Counted from the stretch's first letter, positions 35,006-43,764 are shown. The stretch: DNA of 44,085 nucleotides from Bacillus sp. RO2 (GCF_012911845.1 NZ_JAAXCU010000016.1:1-44085); one strand, 5' to 3'. Notes: generated from the sequence alone by a model not told the origin. Program-made: numbers and translations.

Positions 35006-35117
35006 ATTTACTACAAGACAACTTTGTTATACATCAGGAATTTTTTGGAGAGGAGGTCGCTTTGCAACGAACAACGATTGAGCGCTCGCTCACAATAAAA
35101 TAACTAGGAGGAATTAT

Positions 35118-35396
35118 ATGGGGGCTTATCAAAAAGAAGTATGGTTTACGATCGGAATGACTGCGCTATTTTTACTAGCTGGTAACATGGGACTAATCTT
35201 TACTATTTTCCCTGTTGAAGGTAATTGGTTTGGTTTCCCAATAATGTATATTGTTCCTGTTGTTGTAGGATGGTTTGGAGTTGTGCTTTTAACAATTGTT
35301 GCAGGTAAAATCGGCAATAAAATTGATGCGGCTATTGAAACAGAGAATAAGCAGAACCAGCAGCTTAAAGCTCATGTGGACAAGGAGGTTGTGTAA
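35118..35396 (+). CDS. Small membrane subunit of a sodium:solute symporter
   Basis: A 92-residue protein with two hydrophobic helices (about residues 10-30, IGMTALFLLAGNMGLIFTIF, and 42-64) and a soluble, charged C-terminal tail. Small two-helix proteins encoded immediately before an SSS transporter are a known arrangement (YhdT-PanF, DUF485-ActP, DUF4212 types); I cannot assign it to one of these families. ATG 35118 follows AGGAGG. Its stop abuts the ATG of the transporter gene (35397), so the two are translationally coupled. Confidence 0.75.
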   Translation: MGAYQKEVWFTIGMTALFLLAGNMGLIFTIFPVEGNWFGFPIMYIVPVVVGWFGVVLLTIVAGKIGNKIDAAIETENKQNQQLKAHVDKEVV

Positions 35397-37043
35397 ATGG
35401 ACCAAACGTGGCAAATGGAAAATCCAATTATTGGGCTTATAGTTGTAGCACTTACCTTTATATTATTTTATGTAATTAGCTGGATTTCAAACAGGAGAAG
35501 TAAATCTGTTGAAGATTTATATGTGGCTGGAGGTGGAGTGGGAGCAATCACGAACGGCCTTGCAATGGCTGCTACATATATGAGTTTGGCAACTTTTCTA
35601 GGAGTTACCGGGCTAATTCTAAATTTAAAAATACCATTCATATTTTTATGGATTCAATTGATATTGGCAATCCCATTAATAACAATTATCTATGGTACAA
35701 GCCTGAGAAGAATGGGCGCTTTTTCACCTGCACACTTTGTTAAAGAAAGATATGGGAAATCCGCAGCTGTCATAGTTGCTCTATGGATGATTTTAATTTC
35801 CATCATGTATGCATTGGGGCAAATGATTGGAATAGCAAAGACATTTGAAATGCTATTTGGCATTCCTTATATGACAGGATTATTTGTCGGCGGGCTTTTG
35901 ATTACAGGCTATGTAACTATCGGCGGAATGAGAGGGGCTACGAACAATGCCGCAGTTCAAATGGTCATTATTGCTCTCATGTTTGTCATACCGCTGGGTG
36001 CAATTATGAAGGCAATGGGCTCTTCTGGCTGGTTTTTCCCTCCGCTATTGTATGCAGATATGGTGCCGGCAATGTTGAAAGCGGTTCCAGACTTTTTTGA
36101 TTATCAATTTGATGCGAAATGGTATTTTGCCCTCATTCCAGCAATGACTCTTGGTTCTTTAGGTTTACCTCATCTAGCCATGCGCATCTACACAGCTTCA
36201 AGTCTTAAAAGTGCACGCCAGGCAATGGTTTGGTTTGCTTTAGTTCTTGGATTTGTTTTCTCGGCAACTTATACAATGGGGTTTGCTGGTGTGTTCTTTA
36301 ACAGCTCCAACGGCAATTTGATTTCGGCTGCTGACGCTGACAAACTTACCATCATTCTTAATCTTGTTTATAATCCTGAATGGGTGACAGCTTTGGTTAT
36401 TGCTGGTGCAATTTCTGCCGGTGTTTCCACCTTAAGCGGAAACCTGCTAGCAATCGGCGCTCTTTTATCACAAGATATTTTTGCAACATTATTACCGGAT
36501 ATTACTTCTAAAACGAAGGTGCGTTTGGGATACGCAGCGATTGCTTTGGGGGGGATAACAAGCGTTTTGCTTGCTGTAAAACCGCCTGCCTTTCTTGTAG
36601 TGAGTATTCTATGGGCTTTTGGCCTTGCAGCGGTTACGAATGCACCGGTTATCCTGATGGGAGTCTGGTGGAAGGGAGCCAATAAATATGGGGCCATTGC
36701 ATCTGTAGTCATTTCAGGAACTATTTATGTGATTGTTTCTCCTTTTGTATTTCCGAGTATTGTGGTGAGCGGCCATGGGCTGACAGACAGTTTAGGTGTA
36801 TCGGGAGCTATGCTATGCGTGCCAATCGCTTTCATTATTTTAGTGGTAGTTTCCATGATTACAAACAAAATGCCTTCTCTGCAAAATAAATTAACCACAC
36901 GAGAAGACCACAAATTGATTGAACGTATTCACGGATGGAGCGATGTGAATCCAGCCAGATATAATAGCCTGACTGGTGCTATTATTGTTGTAATCGCTAG
37001 TGCATTGACCTTAATTTGGGCCTTGACACCTTGGCAATTCTAA
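35397..37043 (+). CDS. Sodium:solute symporter (SSS family, ActP-like)
   Basis: A 548-residue membrane protein with about 13 transmembrane helices. The family block SVEDLYVAGGGVGAITNGLAMAATYMS is split here as SVEDLYVAGG (about residues 38-47) and AATYMSLATFLG (about 60-71), where Na+ coordination is expected. TIGGMRGATNNAAVQM (about 178-193) and GLPHLAMRIYT (about 258) match the solute:sodium symporter signature region. The nearest type is acetate/monocarboxylate (ActP) or pantothenate transport; the substrate is not certain. It forms an operon with the small membrane protein and ends in a strong terminator. Confidence 0.88.
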   Translation: MDQTWQMENPIIGLIVVALTFILFYVISWISNRRSKSVEDLYVAGGGVGAITNGLAMAATYMSLATFLGVTGLILNLKIPFIFLWIQLILAIPLITIIYGTSLRRMGAFSPAHFVKERYGKSAAVIVALWMILISIMYALGQMIGIAKTFEMLFGIPYMTGLFVGGLLITGYVTIGGMRGATNNAAVQMVIIALMFVIPLGAIMKAMGSSGWFFPPLLYADMVPAMLKAVPDFFDYQFDAKWYFALIPAMTLGSLGLPHLAMRIYTASSLKSARQAMVWFALVLGFVFSATYTMGFAGVFFNSSNGNLISAADADKLTIILNLVYNPEWVTALVIAGAISAGVSTLSGNLLAIGALLSQDIFATLLPDITSKTKVRLGYAAIALGGITSVLLAVKPPAFLVVSILWAFGLAAVTNAPVILMGVWWKGANKYGAIASVVISGTIYVIVSPFVFPSIVVSGHGLTDSLGVSGAMLCVPIAFIILVVVSMITNKMPSLQNKLTTREDHKLIERIHGWSDVNPARYNSLTGAIIVVIASALTLIWALTPWQF

Positions 37044-37046
37044 CAT

Positions 37047-37080
37047 AAAGGAGAAGGATTTTTCATTCCTTCTCCTTTTC
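37047..37080 (+). terminator. Terminator of the symporter operon
   Basis: AAAGGAGAAGGA (37047-37058) pairs perfectly with TCCTTCTCCTTT (37067-37078), loop of 8, with T on the right. Confidence 0.9.
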
Positions 37081-37099
37081 TGTCAAAGGAGGGAGATAA

Positions 37100-37669
37100 A
37101 TGAATAAGCTATCATCTATTTTTCAAGCGATTTTTTTAGATAAGGAAGCGGCAGAAAAGCTTGCTTCCAGTGAAGCATATAACAAATGGGCATTTATTTT
37201 TACATTTGTCGTTGGCATCTGTTATGGATCGGTAATCTACTTGAGAGTGCCGGAAGAATATCTTACATTCGACTCTTCCATTTTGCAATCAGCTGTCTAC
37301 CTATTCCTCCTCCTTTCAGGAACGGGGATGGTGTATCTCACCAGACTAGGCCTTACTCTTTTATTGTGGGCAGGAGGGAAAGCATTTGGCGGTCAGGGGT
37401 TTATGGGCATCATAAACCGGCTTACCGCGTTTGCCCTTGTTCCTTCAATTGTTGGCTTACCATCAATTGTTGCATTAAGCACAGGTGAGGAGTTATCAAT
37501 AATATTGACAATCCTTCTGGTAGTCTCTTTATTATGGATGTACTTCGTTTCTGTGCGTTTTATACAAATATCCCAGAAACTAAATTCATGGAGGGCTTAT
37601 GGGGCTGTATTGATTGCCTTTTTATTCTTTTCAAGTGTTTATTATTTAATCTTGCCGCCTGCTGCCTGA
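37100..37669 (+). CDS. Five-helix hypothetical membrane protein (Yip1-like)
   Basis: A 189-residue protein with a soluble N-terminus (KLSSIFQAIFLDKEAAEKLA) and about five hydrophobic helices (residues 30-47, 65-92, 108-128, 132-152, 168-186). Layout and the loop RLGLTLLLWAGGKAFGGQG are reminiscent of Yip1-domain proteins of Firmicutes; this is a weak call. ATG 37100 follows GGAGGGAG. It has its own terminator and begins 20 bases after the symporter terminator, so it may be expressed by read-through. Function unknown. Confidence 0.65.
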   Translation: MNKLSSIFQAIFLDKEAAEKLASSEAYNKWAFIFTFVVGICYGSVIYLRVPEEYLTFDSSILQSAVYLFLLLSGTGMVYLTRLGLTLLLWAGGKAFGGQGFMGIINRLTAFALVPSIVGLPSIVALSTGEELSIILTILLVVSLLWMYFVSVRFIQISQKLNSWRAYGAVLIAFLFFSSVYYLILPPAA

Positions 37670-37691
37670 TATGGAAATAATGTTTACATGG

Positions 37692-37715
37692 CCCTCACAA
37701 AATGTGGGGGTTTTT
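37692..37715 (+). terminator. Terminator of the Yip1-like gene
   Basis: CCCTCACA (37692-37699) pairs with TGTGGGGG (37703-37710, one G-T) around AAA, then TTTTT. Confidence 0.85.
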
Positions 37716-37934
37716 AGTATGAAAATAACCTGCTTTTTCTAAATGTGTTTACGAATGCAATAGCGAAAGATCGTTTTTCAAGTCTTGCGCTTTCCAGGAA
37801 CAAGGATCAGCTCCTGTTTTCTATATTGGACAGAGAAAATAACTTATTGTAGGAATCTTTTGATTATGAAATAATTGGAATTAATCAAACGCAGGATTAC
37901 TGTAATGAAGAAAAAGGTTTTTTAGGGGGTATTT

Positions 37935-38447
37935 ATGCGATTAAAAATATTAATAGCCTTGGTATTTATATTATCAGGTTGTAATCAGGAAACTTCCCAA
38001 CACCCAATAGTCCATAGTTTAAAGGGTATTGAAGAATTTCCATATGATTTTAAACTACCAACTTATTTACCTTATGATGTAAAGGAAGTTAGGATATATG
38101 ACTACATTCAAATTATAGAAGAGTTGCCCGAAAGATTAGCAGATGCCAAAACCAATGATTTTGCTTTATCAATTGGAATTGGTGGTTATTTCGAGGAACT
38201 GATCTTTATAGAAATGACACCAATTTTGAACAATAGAAATTCAAATCATTCAAATTTAGAACAAATAGCATTAAGTGGTGGAAGAGAAGGGTATTATTCA
38301 TATGTTAACAACAGACAAACTTTATCCCTAAACGATGAAGGATTAAACTATAACATTATTGTTTTTACCCATCAAGAAGGAAATGAACTGTATTCACAAG
38401 AAGAATTGATTAAGATTGCAAATTCTTTAACTTTAGTAAATAGATAA
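37935..38447 (+). CDS. Putative lipoprotein, 170 aa
   Basis: The precursor starts MRLKILIALVFILSGCNQE, with lipobox LSGC (Cys 16), so it should be lipid-anchored on the outer face of the membrane. The mature part has no recognised catalytic motif. The C-terminal third (YNIIVFTHQEGNELYSQEEL then IKIANSL) resembles the DUF4367-type ending, in which a beta strand is followed by 'seeLikIAeSl'. ATG 37935 has AGGGGG about 7 bases upstream. It is low in GC and stands alone in the accessory segment. Confidence 0.7.
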   Translation: MRLKILIALVFILSGCNQETSQHPIVHSLKGIEEFPYDFKLPTYLPYDVKEVRIYDYIQIIEELPERLADAKTNDFALSIGIGGYFEELIFIEMTPILNNRNSNHSNLEQIALSGGREGYYSYVNNRQTLSLNDEGLNYNIIVFTHQEGNELYSQEELIKIANSLTLVNR

Positions 38448-38504
38448 ATTTTTCACAAAGAATACTAAAGTATCAGGGGAAATAAGTAGCTTGAGACTTT
38501 TACT

Positions 38505-38600
38505 ATGCTGATTTTTTTCACGAGCATTATTGGTGCCATTATGATAAGCGTAGGGATGTTTTTAAAAAAGAGCTCTAATGCTCCAGATAATTCATATTAA
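38505..38600 (+). CDS. Possible 31-aa single-helix membrane peptide
   Basis: ATG 38505 opens a 31-residue peptide with one hydrophobic helix (MLIFFTSIIGAIMISVGMFL) and a polar tail. The best ribosome site (GGGGA) is about 25 bases away, too far, but a good terminator starts 13 bases after the stop, which suggests a transcribed unit. It could be a small regulatory or toxin-like peptide or a decayed gene. Confidence 0.3.
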   Translation: MLIFFTSIIGAIMISVGMFLKKSSNAPDNSY

Positions 38601-38613
38601 AAAGCCACAGCAC

Positions 38614-38642
38614 ACGTAGGAGATGATCCTGCGTTTTTTTTT
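38614..38642 (+). terminator. Terminator after the 31-aa frame
   Basis: ACGTAGGA (38614-38621) pairs with TCCTGCGT (38627-38634, one G-T) and is followed by T8. Beyond it, 38643-38916 contains an open frame (38698-38961) that runs into the repeat and has no recognisable similarity; I see no supported gene there. Confidence 0.8.
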
Positions 38643-38916
38643 GCATTACCGTAACCAATAAATCAATTTTCTATTTACAGCAATATTTTCTTATCAATTG
38701 GTGTTTCGAGTTACGGTCCTTTTTGCAGACTTACAGAAACCACAAATACAACCAATAATGTCTTCACAATGCTCTCAATTCAAAAAAATGACCACCCAAT
38801 TCAACTACAATTTGATGGTCATCTTCATATGCATGCTTATTTTATGGCAGGTATCAGAACCTGTTCATTTAATAGAGTTATCTGAAAAAGTATTAACATA
38901 TCTTAACGTATTTTCT

Positions 38917-39046
38917 AGCTGTGTATTGGAGCAAATGGCAAAGACTCCAGCGGGGGAGTAACGTTAGCTTGAGCTCATGCAGCCTAGCGGGAAGGCTCAA
39001 GCACCGTCCCGCGAAAAGGACGCCATTTGCGAAAAGGAACAGCGAT
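38917..39046 (+). repeat. Dispersed intergenic repeat, copy R4 (complete, without hairpin module)
   Basis: A 130-bp copy. The left end AGCTGTGTATTGGAGCAAA faces a right end with GGAACAGCGA. The inner arm GCAAATGGC (38931-38939) is exactly complementary to GCCATTTGC (39022-39030). Compared with R2, two bases of this arm differ, and both changes are matched on the opposite side. The hairpin module after GACTCC is absent. The copy lies just downstream of the ytvI stop codon and in the opposite orientation to R3. Confidence 0.9.
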
Positions 39047-39077
39047 GATTAACCCAACAAGAAAATTTCTTCTATTA

Positions 39078-40199
39078 TTATACCACCCTATTCTTCCCGA
39101 CTATGAATAGATAGATATCTTTTATCACACCTGCATTCCAAAGGGTGTTAAAAATGACTACCGTCACAGGCCCAACAATGAGGCCGAGGAAGCCTATCAG
39201 CTGGAAACCGACAAATAAACTTACTAATGTCGCCAGAGGATCAAGGCCGATACTAGATGATAATATCTTTGGTTCCATCAACTGACGCTGCACGATGACT
39301 ATTAAATAAAGGACTCCAAGTCCAATAGCTAATGGTAAATTCCCGCTAATGGCTAAAAAGATAATCCACGGAACAAAAATGAGCCCAGTTCCAAGATACG
39401 GAATCAAGTCTACCAATCCGATGATTAAGGCAACGGTAATGGCGTATTCAACCCGTAATATTAATAATCCAATTAATACAATGATGGTAGTGATGGATAT
39501 CAGCGTGGCTTGTGCCCGCATGAAACCGAAGAAGGCTTTCTTTAAGCTTACAAACACTTTTGTAAGACTTCCTTGTGCCTTAATTGGAGTGATTCTCTTT
39601 AGTCTTCCTTTAAGTTTGTACCAGTCCTTGCTGATGAAAAAAGTTGCCAATAAAGAAAAAATTAAGACTGTTGCAACACTTGGAATCCATGTGATGAGTT
39701 TTGGAAGGTTGGTTAAAAAGGATTGGATGAACTCACCGACTGTGCTGGCAACCGTTCCGCCAATATTTTCAATATTTGTCAAGAGAGATTGTTGTTGATC
39801 CTCCTCCAAACTATGAAACATAGTACTGACCTGCTGGAACAAAGGAAGTATTTTAGTTACAACAAACTGCTCCATATAGACAACCAACGTTTCAAAATGT
39901 CCCGGCACTACTTTAGCCAAATACTCAGTTCCAGAAACAATCTCAACAATTAATAATGTGACGACACCAACTACCGTTGCGAACAAAGCCATGATGGAGA
40001 GGAAAACGGCTAAACTTCTTGGAAGTTTTCCGTTCTTTTCTAGTAAGTTAACGAGCGGGTTAATTAAGAAAGCTAGAACTAATGCGATGATGAAAGGATA
40101 GGCAATGGAGAAAAGATAGTAAAATGAAACAAGACCAATCGTGATGATGAGAAGCACTAGGAGGAGACGAAAAACGATATGTACATAATTCCAATTCAA
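39078..40199 (-). CDS. ytvI: Sporulation integral membrane protein YtvI (AI-2E/PerM family)
   Basis: A 373-residue protein of the AI-2E exporter/PerM family. It has about eight helices and the family's large extracytoplasmic segment (about residues 85-165, including FETLVVYMEQFVVTKILPLF). Family hallmarks follow: YLGTGLIFVPWIIFLAISG near 270 and LEPKILSSSIGLDPLATLVSL given here in part (EPKILSSSIGLDPLAT, about 315-330). In B. subtilis YtvI belongs to the sporulation regulon and lies beside ytwI. The start is TTG 40199, with AAGGGGTG 6 bases upstream. It faces the accessory segment and has no strong terminator on its own strand. Confidence 0.92.
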   Translation of the reverse strand: MNWNYVHIVFRLLLVLLIITIGLVSFYYLFSIAYPFIIALVLAFLINPLVNLLEKNGKLPRSLAVFLSIMALFATVVGVVTLLIVEIVSGTEYLAKVVPGHFETLVVYMEQFVVTKILPLFQQVSTMFHSLEEDQQQSLLTNIENIGGTVASTVGEFIQSFLTNLPKLITWIPSVATVLIFSLLATFFISKDWYKLKGRLKRITPIKAQGSLTKVFVSLKKAFFGFMRAQATLISITTIIVLIGLLILRVEYAITVALIIGLVDLIPYLGTGLIFVPWIIFLAISGNLPLAIGLGVLYLIVIVQRQLMEPKILSSSIGLDPLATLVSLFVGFQLIGFLGLIVGPVTVVIFNTLWNAGVIKDIYLFIVGKNRVV

Positions 40200-40378
40200 T
40201 CATAACACCCCTTATGAGTACCGGAATTTCCTTACTCCATATTTTACAACCTGACTTATTGTTTTCATAGTTTTATATTTAAAAATTAGGAAAATTCTGT
40301 ACGATCTCAATTCTTTTTCTTTCGTATTTTATTATGGTAGTATGGAAAAAGGGTCTGGTTTTGGAAGGATGAAACAGA

Positions 40379-40840
40379 ATGATAAGTCAAGCTACCGTGT
40401 TTTTACTAATACTTCTATTAATCGGCTTTATTGCTAAGAATCCATCATTGATGTTTGCTGTAGCAGTATTGCTTGTTATTAAAGTTATTGGTCTGGATAA
40501 TAAAGTATTCCCATATCTGCAGTCCAAAGGGATAAATTGGGGAGTAACGATTATTACCATTGCAGTCTTAGTTCCAATTGCTACAGGAGATATAGGATTC
40601 AAGCAATTACAAGAAGCGTTGAAGTCTTCCTATGCCTGGGTGGCGTTAGGAGCTGGTATAGCTGTGGCGCTGATTGCAAAAAGCGGGTTAACATTGCTTG
40701 CCAATGATCCCCATATTACAACGGCCTTGGTTTTTGGTACTATTCTTGCGGTTTCCTTGTTTAATGGAGTGGCTGTAGGCCCGTTGATTGGTGCAGGAAT
40801 AGCTTATCTTGCAATGAAGGTAGTGGAGTATTTCACATAG
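40379..40840 (+). CDS. ytwI: UPF0756 (DUF441) membrane protein YtwI
   Basis: A 153-residue, very hydrophobic protein with about five helices. The N-terminal LLLIGFIAKNPSLMFAVAVL, the central WGVTIITIAVLVPIATGDIG and the C-terminal GVAVGPLIGAGIAYL match the DUF441 family. Function unknown. Start ATG 40379 follows GGAAGGATG about 10 bases upstream. It is divergent from ytvI (180-base gap) and precedes citZ, as in B. subtilis. Confidence 0.92.
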   Translation: MISQATVFLLILLLIGFIAKNPSLMFAVAVLLVIKVIGLDNKVFPYLQSKGINWGVTIITIAVLVPIATGDIGFKQLQEALKSSYAWVALGAGIAVALIAKSGLTLLANDPHITTALVFGTILAVSLFNGVAVGPLIGAGIAYLAMKVVEYFT

Positions 40841-40924
40841 GGGATTTTTCACAAATTATTTTTTCGTGATAATATTTTTTGCAGGACTTTCGTTCTTTTC
40901 ATTCACAAAAGTCAGATAATTGTT

Positions 40925-40930
40925 TATAAT
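40925..40930 (+). promoter_or_regulatory. Likely -10 box of citZ
   Basis: A consensus TATAAT gives a start near 40937 and a leader of roughly 258 bases before the citZ start codon; the -35 region is weak (TTCACA with short spacing), which suits an activated or regulated promoter. The gap contains no open frame of note. Confidence 0.45.
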
Positions 40931-41038
40931 AGGGACAAGGACACTTCCTTCCTACTTAGCAAGAGAAACATTGTTCGCCGAAAATGCGCGCACACCCATG
41001 AACATAGTGGATATGGCGCATATTTTTATGAATGGAAA

Positions 41039-41052
41039 TGTAAGCATTTTCT
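41039..41052 (+). promoter_or_regulatory. Candidate cre site in the citZ leader
   Basis: TGTAAGCATTTTCT matches 12 of 14 cre positions. It lies about 100 bases after the predicted transcription start, a roadblock position. CcpA represses citZ in B. subtilis from a site in this region (remembered). Confidence 0.45.
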
Positions 41053-41194
41053 TAGTTTGCTAGATTCTGAATTAATGAATTACTCTTAATATTTATACAA
41101 ATCATTAATTTTTATCATTATGGTGAGCAAGCGTTCGGATGGACAATGGTAGATAAGGATTTGAAGAAATTTTCACATAAAGGAGAGGTTTGAA

Positions 41195-42313
41195 ATGACA
41201 ACAACTAAAGGTCTTGAAGGAATTGTAGCAACAACTTCCGCTATTAGTTCCATTATTGACGACACACTAACGTATGTTGGCTACAACATTGATGACTTAG
41301 CAGACCATGCTAGCTTCGAAGAGGTAATCTATCTTTTATGGCATCAAAAATTGCCTAACAAGGAAGAATTGGCTTCACTGAAGAAAGAATTAGCTGAAAA
41401 TGCTGCGCTTCCTGATGAAGTCATCAATCACTTTAAAACTTATCCAATTGATAAAGTTCACCCTATGGCTGCTTTACGTACGGCAGTATCACTACTTGGT
41501 CTTTACGATGCAGAAGCAGATAACATGGATACTGAAGTAAATTACCACAAGGCAGTTCGCCTGCAAGCTAAAATGCCGACAATTGTGACAGCGTTCTCAA
41601 GAATCCGTAAAGGGTTAGACCCGATTGCTCCAAGAACTGACCTAGGCATGGCAGCTAACTTCTTATACATGTTAACTGGAGATGAGCCATCTGAGGTTGC
41701 GATTGAAGCATTTAATAAAGCATTAGTTCTTCATGCTGATCACGAGTTAAATGCATCTACTTTCACTGCACGTGTATGTGTAGCGACATTATCTGATGTT
41801 TACTCTGGTGTTACTGCTGCAATCGGAGCGTTAAAAGGTCCATTGCACGGTGGAGCAAACGAAGCGGTAATGAAGATGCTTTCTGAAATTGGAGAAGTAG
41901 AAAACGCGGAAAGCTATATCCGTGAAAAGCTTGCTAATAAAGAAAAAATTATGGGCTTCGGTCACCGTGTATATCGTCAGGGAGATCCTCGTGCGAAGCA
42001 CTTGCGTGAAATGTCCGAGAAACTTACTCATCTGACAGGACAACCGAAATGGTATGATATGTCTGTAAAAGTGGAAGAAATCGTAACTTCCGAGAAACCG
42101 CTTCCGCCTAACGTTGATTTCTACAGTGCTTCTGTGTACCATTCTTTAGGAATCGATCATGACTTATTCACACCAATCTTTGCTGTAAGCCGTGTATCAG
42201 GTTGGTTGGCGCATATCCTTGAGCAGTATTCCAACAACCGTCTAATCCGTCCGCGTGCAGATTATACTGGCCCTGGCAAGCAGGACTATGTACCAATTGA
42301 AAAACGCAGCTAA
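41195..42313 (+). CDS. citZ: Citrate synthase
   Basis: Condenses oxaloacetate and acetyl-CoA to citrate, the entry to the TCA cycle. The 372 residues match the short type II Gram-positive enzyme CitZ. Visible active-site regions are HADHELNAST (about residues 184-193, first catalytic His), the citrate synthase signature GFGHRVYRQGDPRA (about 254-267), and DFYSASVYHSLGI (about 309-321, catalytic Asp). The substrate-binding GPLHGGANEAVM (about 216-227) is also present. Start ATG 41195 follows AAAGGAGAGG. icd follows after 115 bases with its own promoter. mdh, the usual third gene, would lie beyond the window or elsewhere; repeats follow icd instead. Confidence 0.98.
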   Translation: MTTTKGLEGIVATTSAISSIIDDTLTYVGYNIDDLADHASFEEVIYLLWHQKLPNKEELASLKKELAENAALPDEVINHFKTYPIDKVHPMAALRTAVSLLGLYDAEADNMDTEVNYHKAVRLQAKMPTIVTAFSRIRKGLDPIAPRTDLGMAANFLYMLTGDEPSEVAIEAFNKALVLHADHELNASTFTARVCVATLSDVYSGVTAAIGALKGPLHGGANEAVMKMLSEIGEVENAESYIREKLANKEKIMGFGHRVYRQGDPRAKHLREMSEKLTHLTGQPKWYDMSVKVEEIVTSEKPLPPNVDFYSASVYHSLGIDHDLFTPIFAVSRVSGWLAHILEQYSNNRLIRPRADYTGPGKQDYVPIEKRS

Positions 42314-42353
42314 TATAACTTGATGTTACAACAAGATACATTGATTGAATTTT

Positions 42354-42362
42354 TGCTATAAT
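42354..42362 (+). promoter_or_regulatory. Extended -10 promoter of icd
   Basis: TGCTATAAT is a perfect TGnTATAAT element. The predicted start (about 42369) is at the base of the hairpin at 42367-42388, and the leader is about 60 bases. Confidence 0.6.
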
Positions 42363-42366
42363 ACAA

Positions 42367-42388
42367 GGGGAAGGGCAATCCCTTTCCC
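42367..42388 (+). other. 5'-terminal stem-loop of the icd mRNA
   Basis: GGGGAAGGG (42367-42375) pairs with CCCTTTCCC (42380-42388) around the loop CAAT, with one G-T pair. No T run follows, so it is not a classic terminator. It starts at or next to the predicted 5' end, where such hairpins can protect mRNA from decay; alternatively it is a weak attenuator of citZ read-through. Confidence 0.6.
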
Positions 42389-42428
42389 AAACATCTAATG
42401 TCATCATATTTCTTAGGAGGTTTTTACT

Positions 42429-43697
42429 TTGACACAAGGAACAAAAATTACTGTTACAGATGGCGTACTAAACGTACCTAACAACCCGATTATTCCATTC
42501 ATCGAAGGAGACGGAATTGGTCCTGATATTTGGGCATCTGCATCCCGTGTTTTAGAAGCAGCTGTTGAAAAAGCATATAATGGTGAAAAGGAAATTGTTT
42601 GGAAAGAAGTATTGGCTGGAGAAAAAGCATTTAACCAAACTGGTGAATGGTTACCAAGTCAAACACTTGATGATATCCGTGAGTACATAATTGCAATCAA
42701 AGGTCCTCTAACTACTCCAGTTGGTGGTGGAATTCGTTCTCTAAACGTTGCATTACGTCAAGAGTTGGACCTTTTCACATGCTTACGTCCTGTTCGTTAT
42801 TTCCAAGGAGTTCCTTCTCCTATTAAACGTCCAGAAGATACTGACATGGTTATTTTCCGTGAAAATACAGAAGATATCTATGCTGGAATTGAGTATGCGA
42901 AAGGCTCAGAGGAAGTAGAAAAGCTAATCAACTTCCTTCAAACTGAAATGGGAGTTAACAAAATCCGTTTCCCTGAAACTTCCGGTATCGGAATCAAGCC
43001 GGTTTCTGAAGAAGGTACTTCCCGTCTTGTTCGTGGTGCAATCAATTATGCAATTGAGCATGGCCGCAAGTCTGTAACACTAGTACACAAAGGAAACATC
43101 ATGAAGTTCACAGAAGGAGCTTTCAAAAACTGGGGTTACGAGCTAGCTGAAAAAGAATTCGGCGATAAAGTATTCACATGGGCACAATATGACCGTATCG
43201 CGGAAGCGGAAGGTAAAGATGCTGCGAATAAAGCTCAAGAAGCTGCAGAAGCAGAAGGCAAAATCCTAGTAAAGGATTCCATTGCTGATATCTTCTTACA
43301 ACAAATTCTTACTCGTCCAAAAGAGTTCGATGTTGTTGCAACAATGAACCTAAACGGTGACTACATCTCTGATGCACTTGCTGCACAAGTAGGTGGAATC
43401 GGAATCGCTCCTGGAGCAAACATTAACTATGAAACTGGTCACGCAATTTTCGAAGCTACACACGGTACTGCTCCGAAATATGCTGGTCTTGATAAAGTAA
43501 ACCCATCCTCTGTTATCCTTTCCGGTGTATTAATGCTTGAGCACCTTGGCTGGACAGAAGCTGCTAAACTTGTAGTAGATGCAATGGAAAAATCCATCGC
43601 TTCTAAAGTAGTAACTTACGACTTTGCACGTCTAATGGACGGCGCAACAGAAGTAAAATGCTCCGAGTTTGGTGACGAACTAATCAAAAACATGTAA
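42429..43697 (+). CDS. icd: Isocitrate dehydrogenase (NADP+)
   Basis: Oxidatively decarboxylates isocitrate to 2-oxoglutarate with NADPH formation. The 422 residues match B. subtilis Icd (423). The substrate-binding region [20 protein letters not shown] (about residues 96-115) contains the Ser equivalent to the E. coli phosphorylation site. [20 protein letters not shown] and [12 protein letters not shown] follow. The signature [20 protein letters not shown] (about 304-323) provides the metal-binding Asp residues, and HGTAPKYAG the cofactor region. The start is TTG 42429, with TTAGGAGG 7-8 bases upstream. No AceK or other kinase gene is nearby. Confidence 0.98.
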   Translation: MTQGTKITVTDGVLNVPNNPIIPFIEGDGIGPDIWASASRVLEAAVEKAYNGEKEIVWKEVLAGEKAFNQTGEWLPSQTLDDIREYIIAIKGPLTTPVGGGIRSLNVALRQELDLFTCLRPVRYFQGVPSPIKRPEDTDMVIFRENTEDIYAGIEYAKGSEEVEKLINFLQTEMGVNKIRFPETSGIGIKPVSEEGTSRLVRGAINYAIEHGRKSVTLVHKGNIMKFTEGAFKNWGYELAEKEFGDKVFTWAQYDRIAEAEGKDAANKAQEAAEAEGKILVKDSIADIFLQQILTRPKEFDVVATMNLNGDYISDALAAQVGGIGIAPGANINYETGHAIFEATHGTAPKYAGLDKVNPSSVILSGVLMLEHLGWTEAAKLVVDAMEKSIASKVVTYDFARLMDGATEVKCSEFGDELIKNM

Positions 43698-43701
43698 TTT
43701 C

Positions 43702-43738
43702 AAAAAAGCAAAAACTCTCGATGGGTTTTTGCTTTTTA
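43702..43738 (+). terminator. Terminator of icd
   Basis: AAAAAAGCAAAAAC (43702-43715) pairs with GTTTTTGCTTTTT (43725-43737) around a 9-base loop, ending in T and A. Confidence 0.9.
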
Positions 43739-43764
43739 AAAATAAGTACATTTGAAAAATTCAC

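Noticed and set aside
38698-38961. Open frame of 87 codons before repeat R4
   Set aside because: It ends inside the repeat, lacks a plausible start site and resembles no family I know; other frames in the same stretch are equally open.
26708-39050. Prophage or integrative element
   Set aside because: No integrase, transposase, phage structural gene, tRNA target or direct-repeat attachment site was seen in the accessory segment.
40983-41028. Terminator or riboswitch in the citZ leader
   Set aside because: ATGCGC and GCGCAT can pair, but the interior does not form a continuous stem, and no known riboswitch core was recognised.
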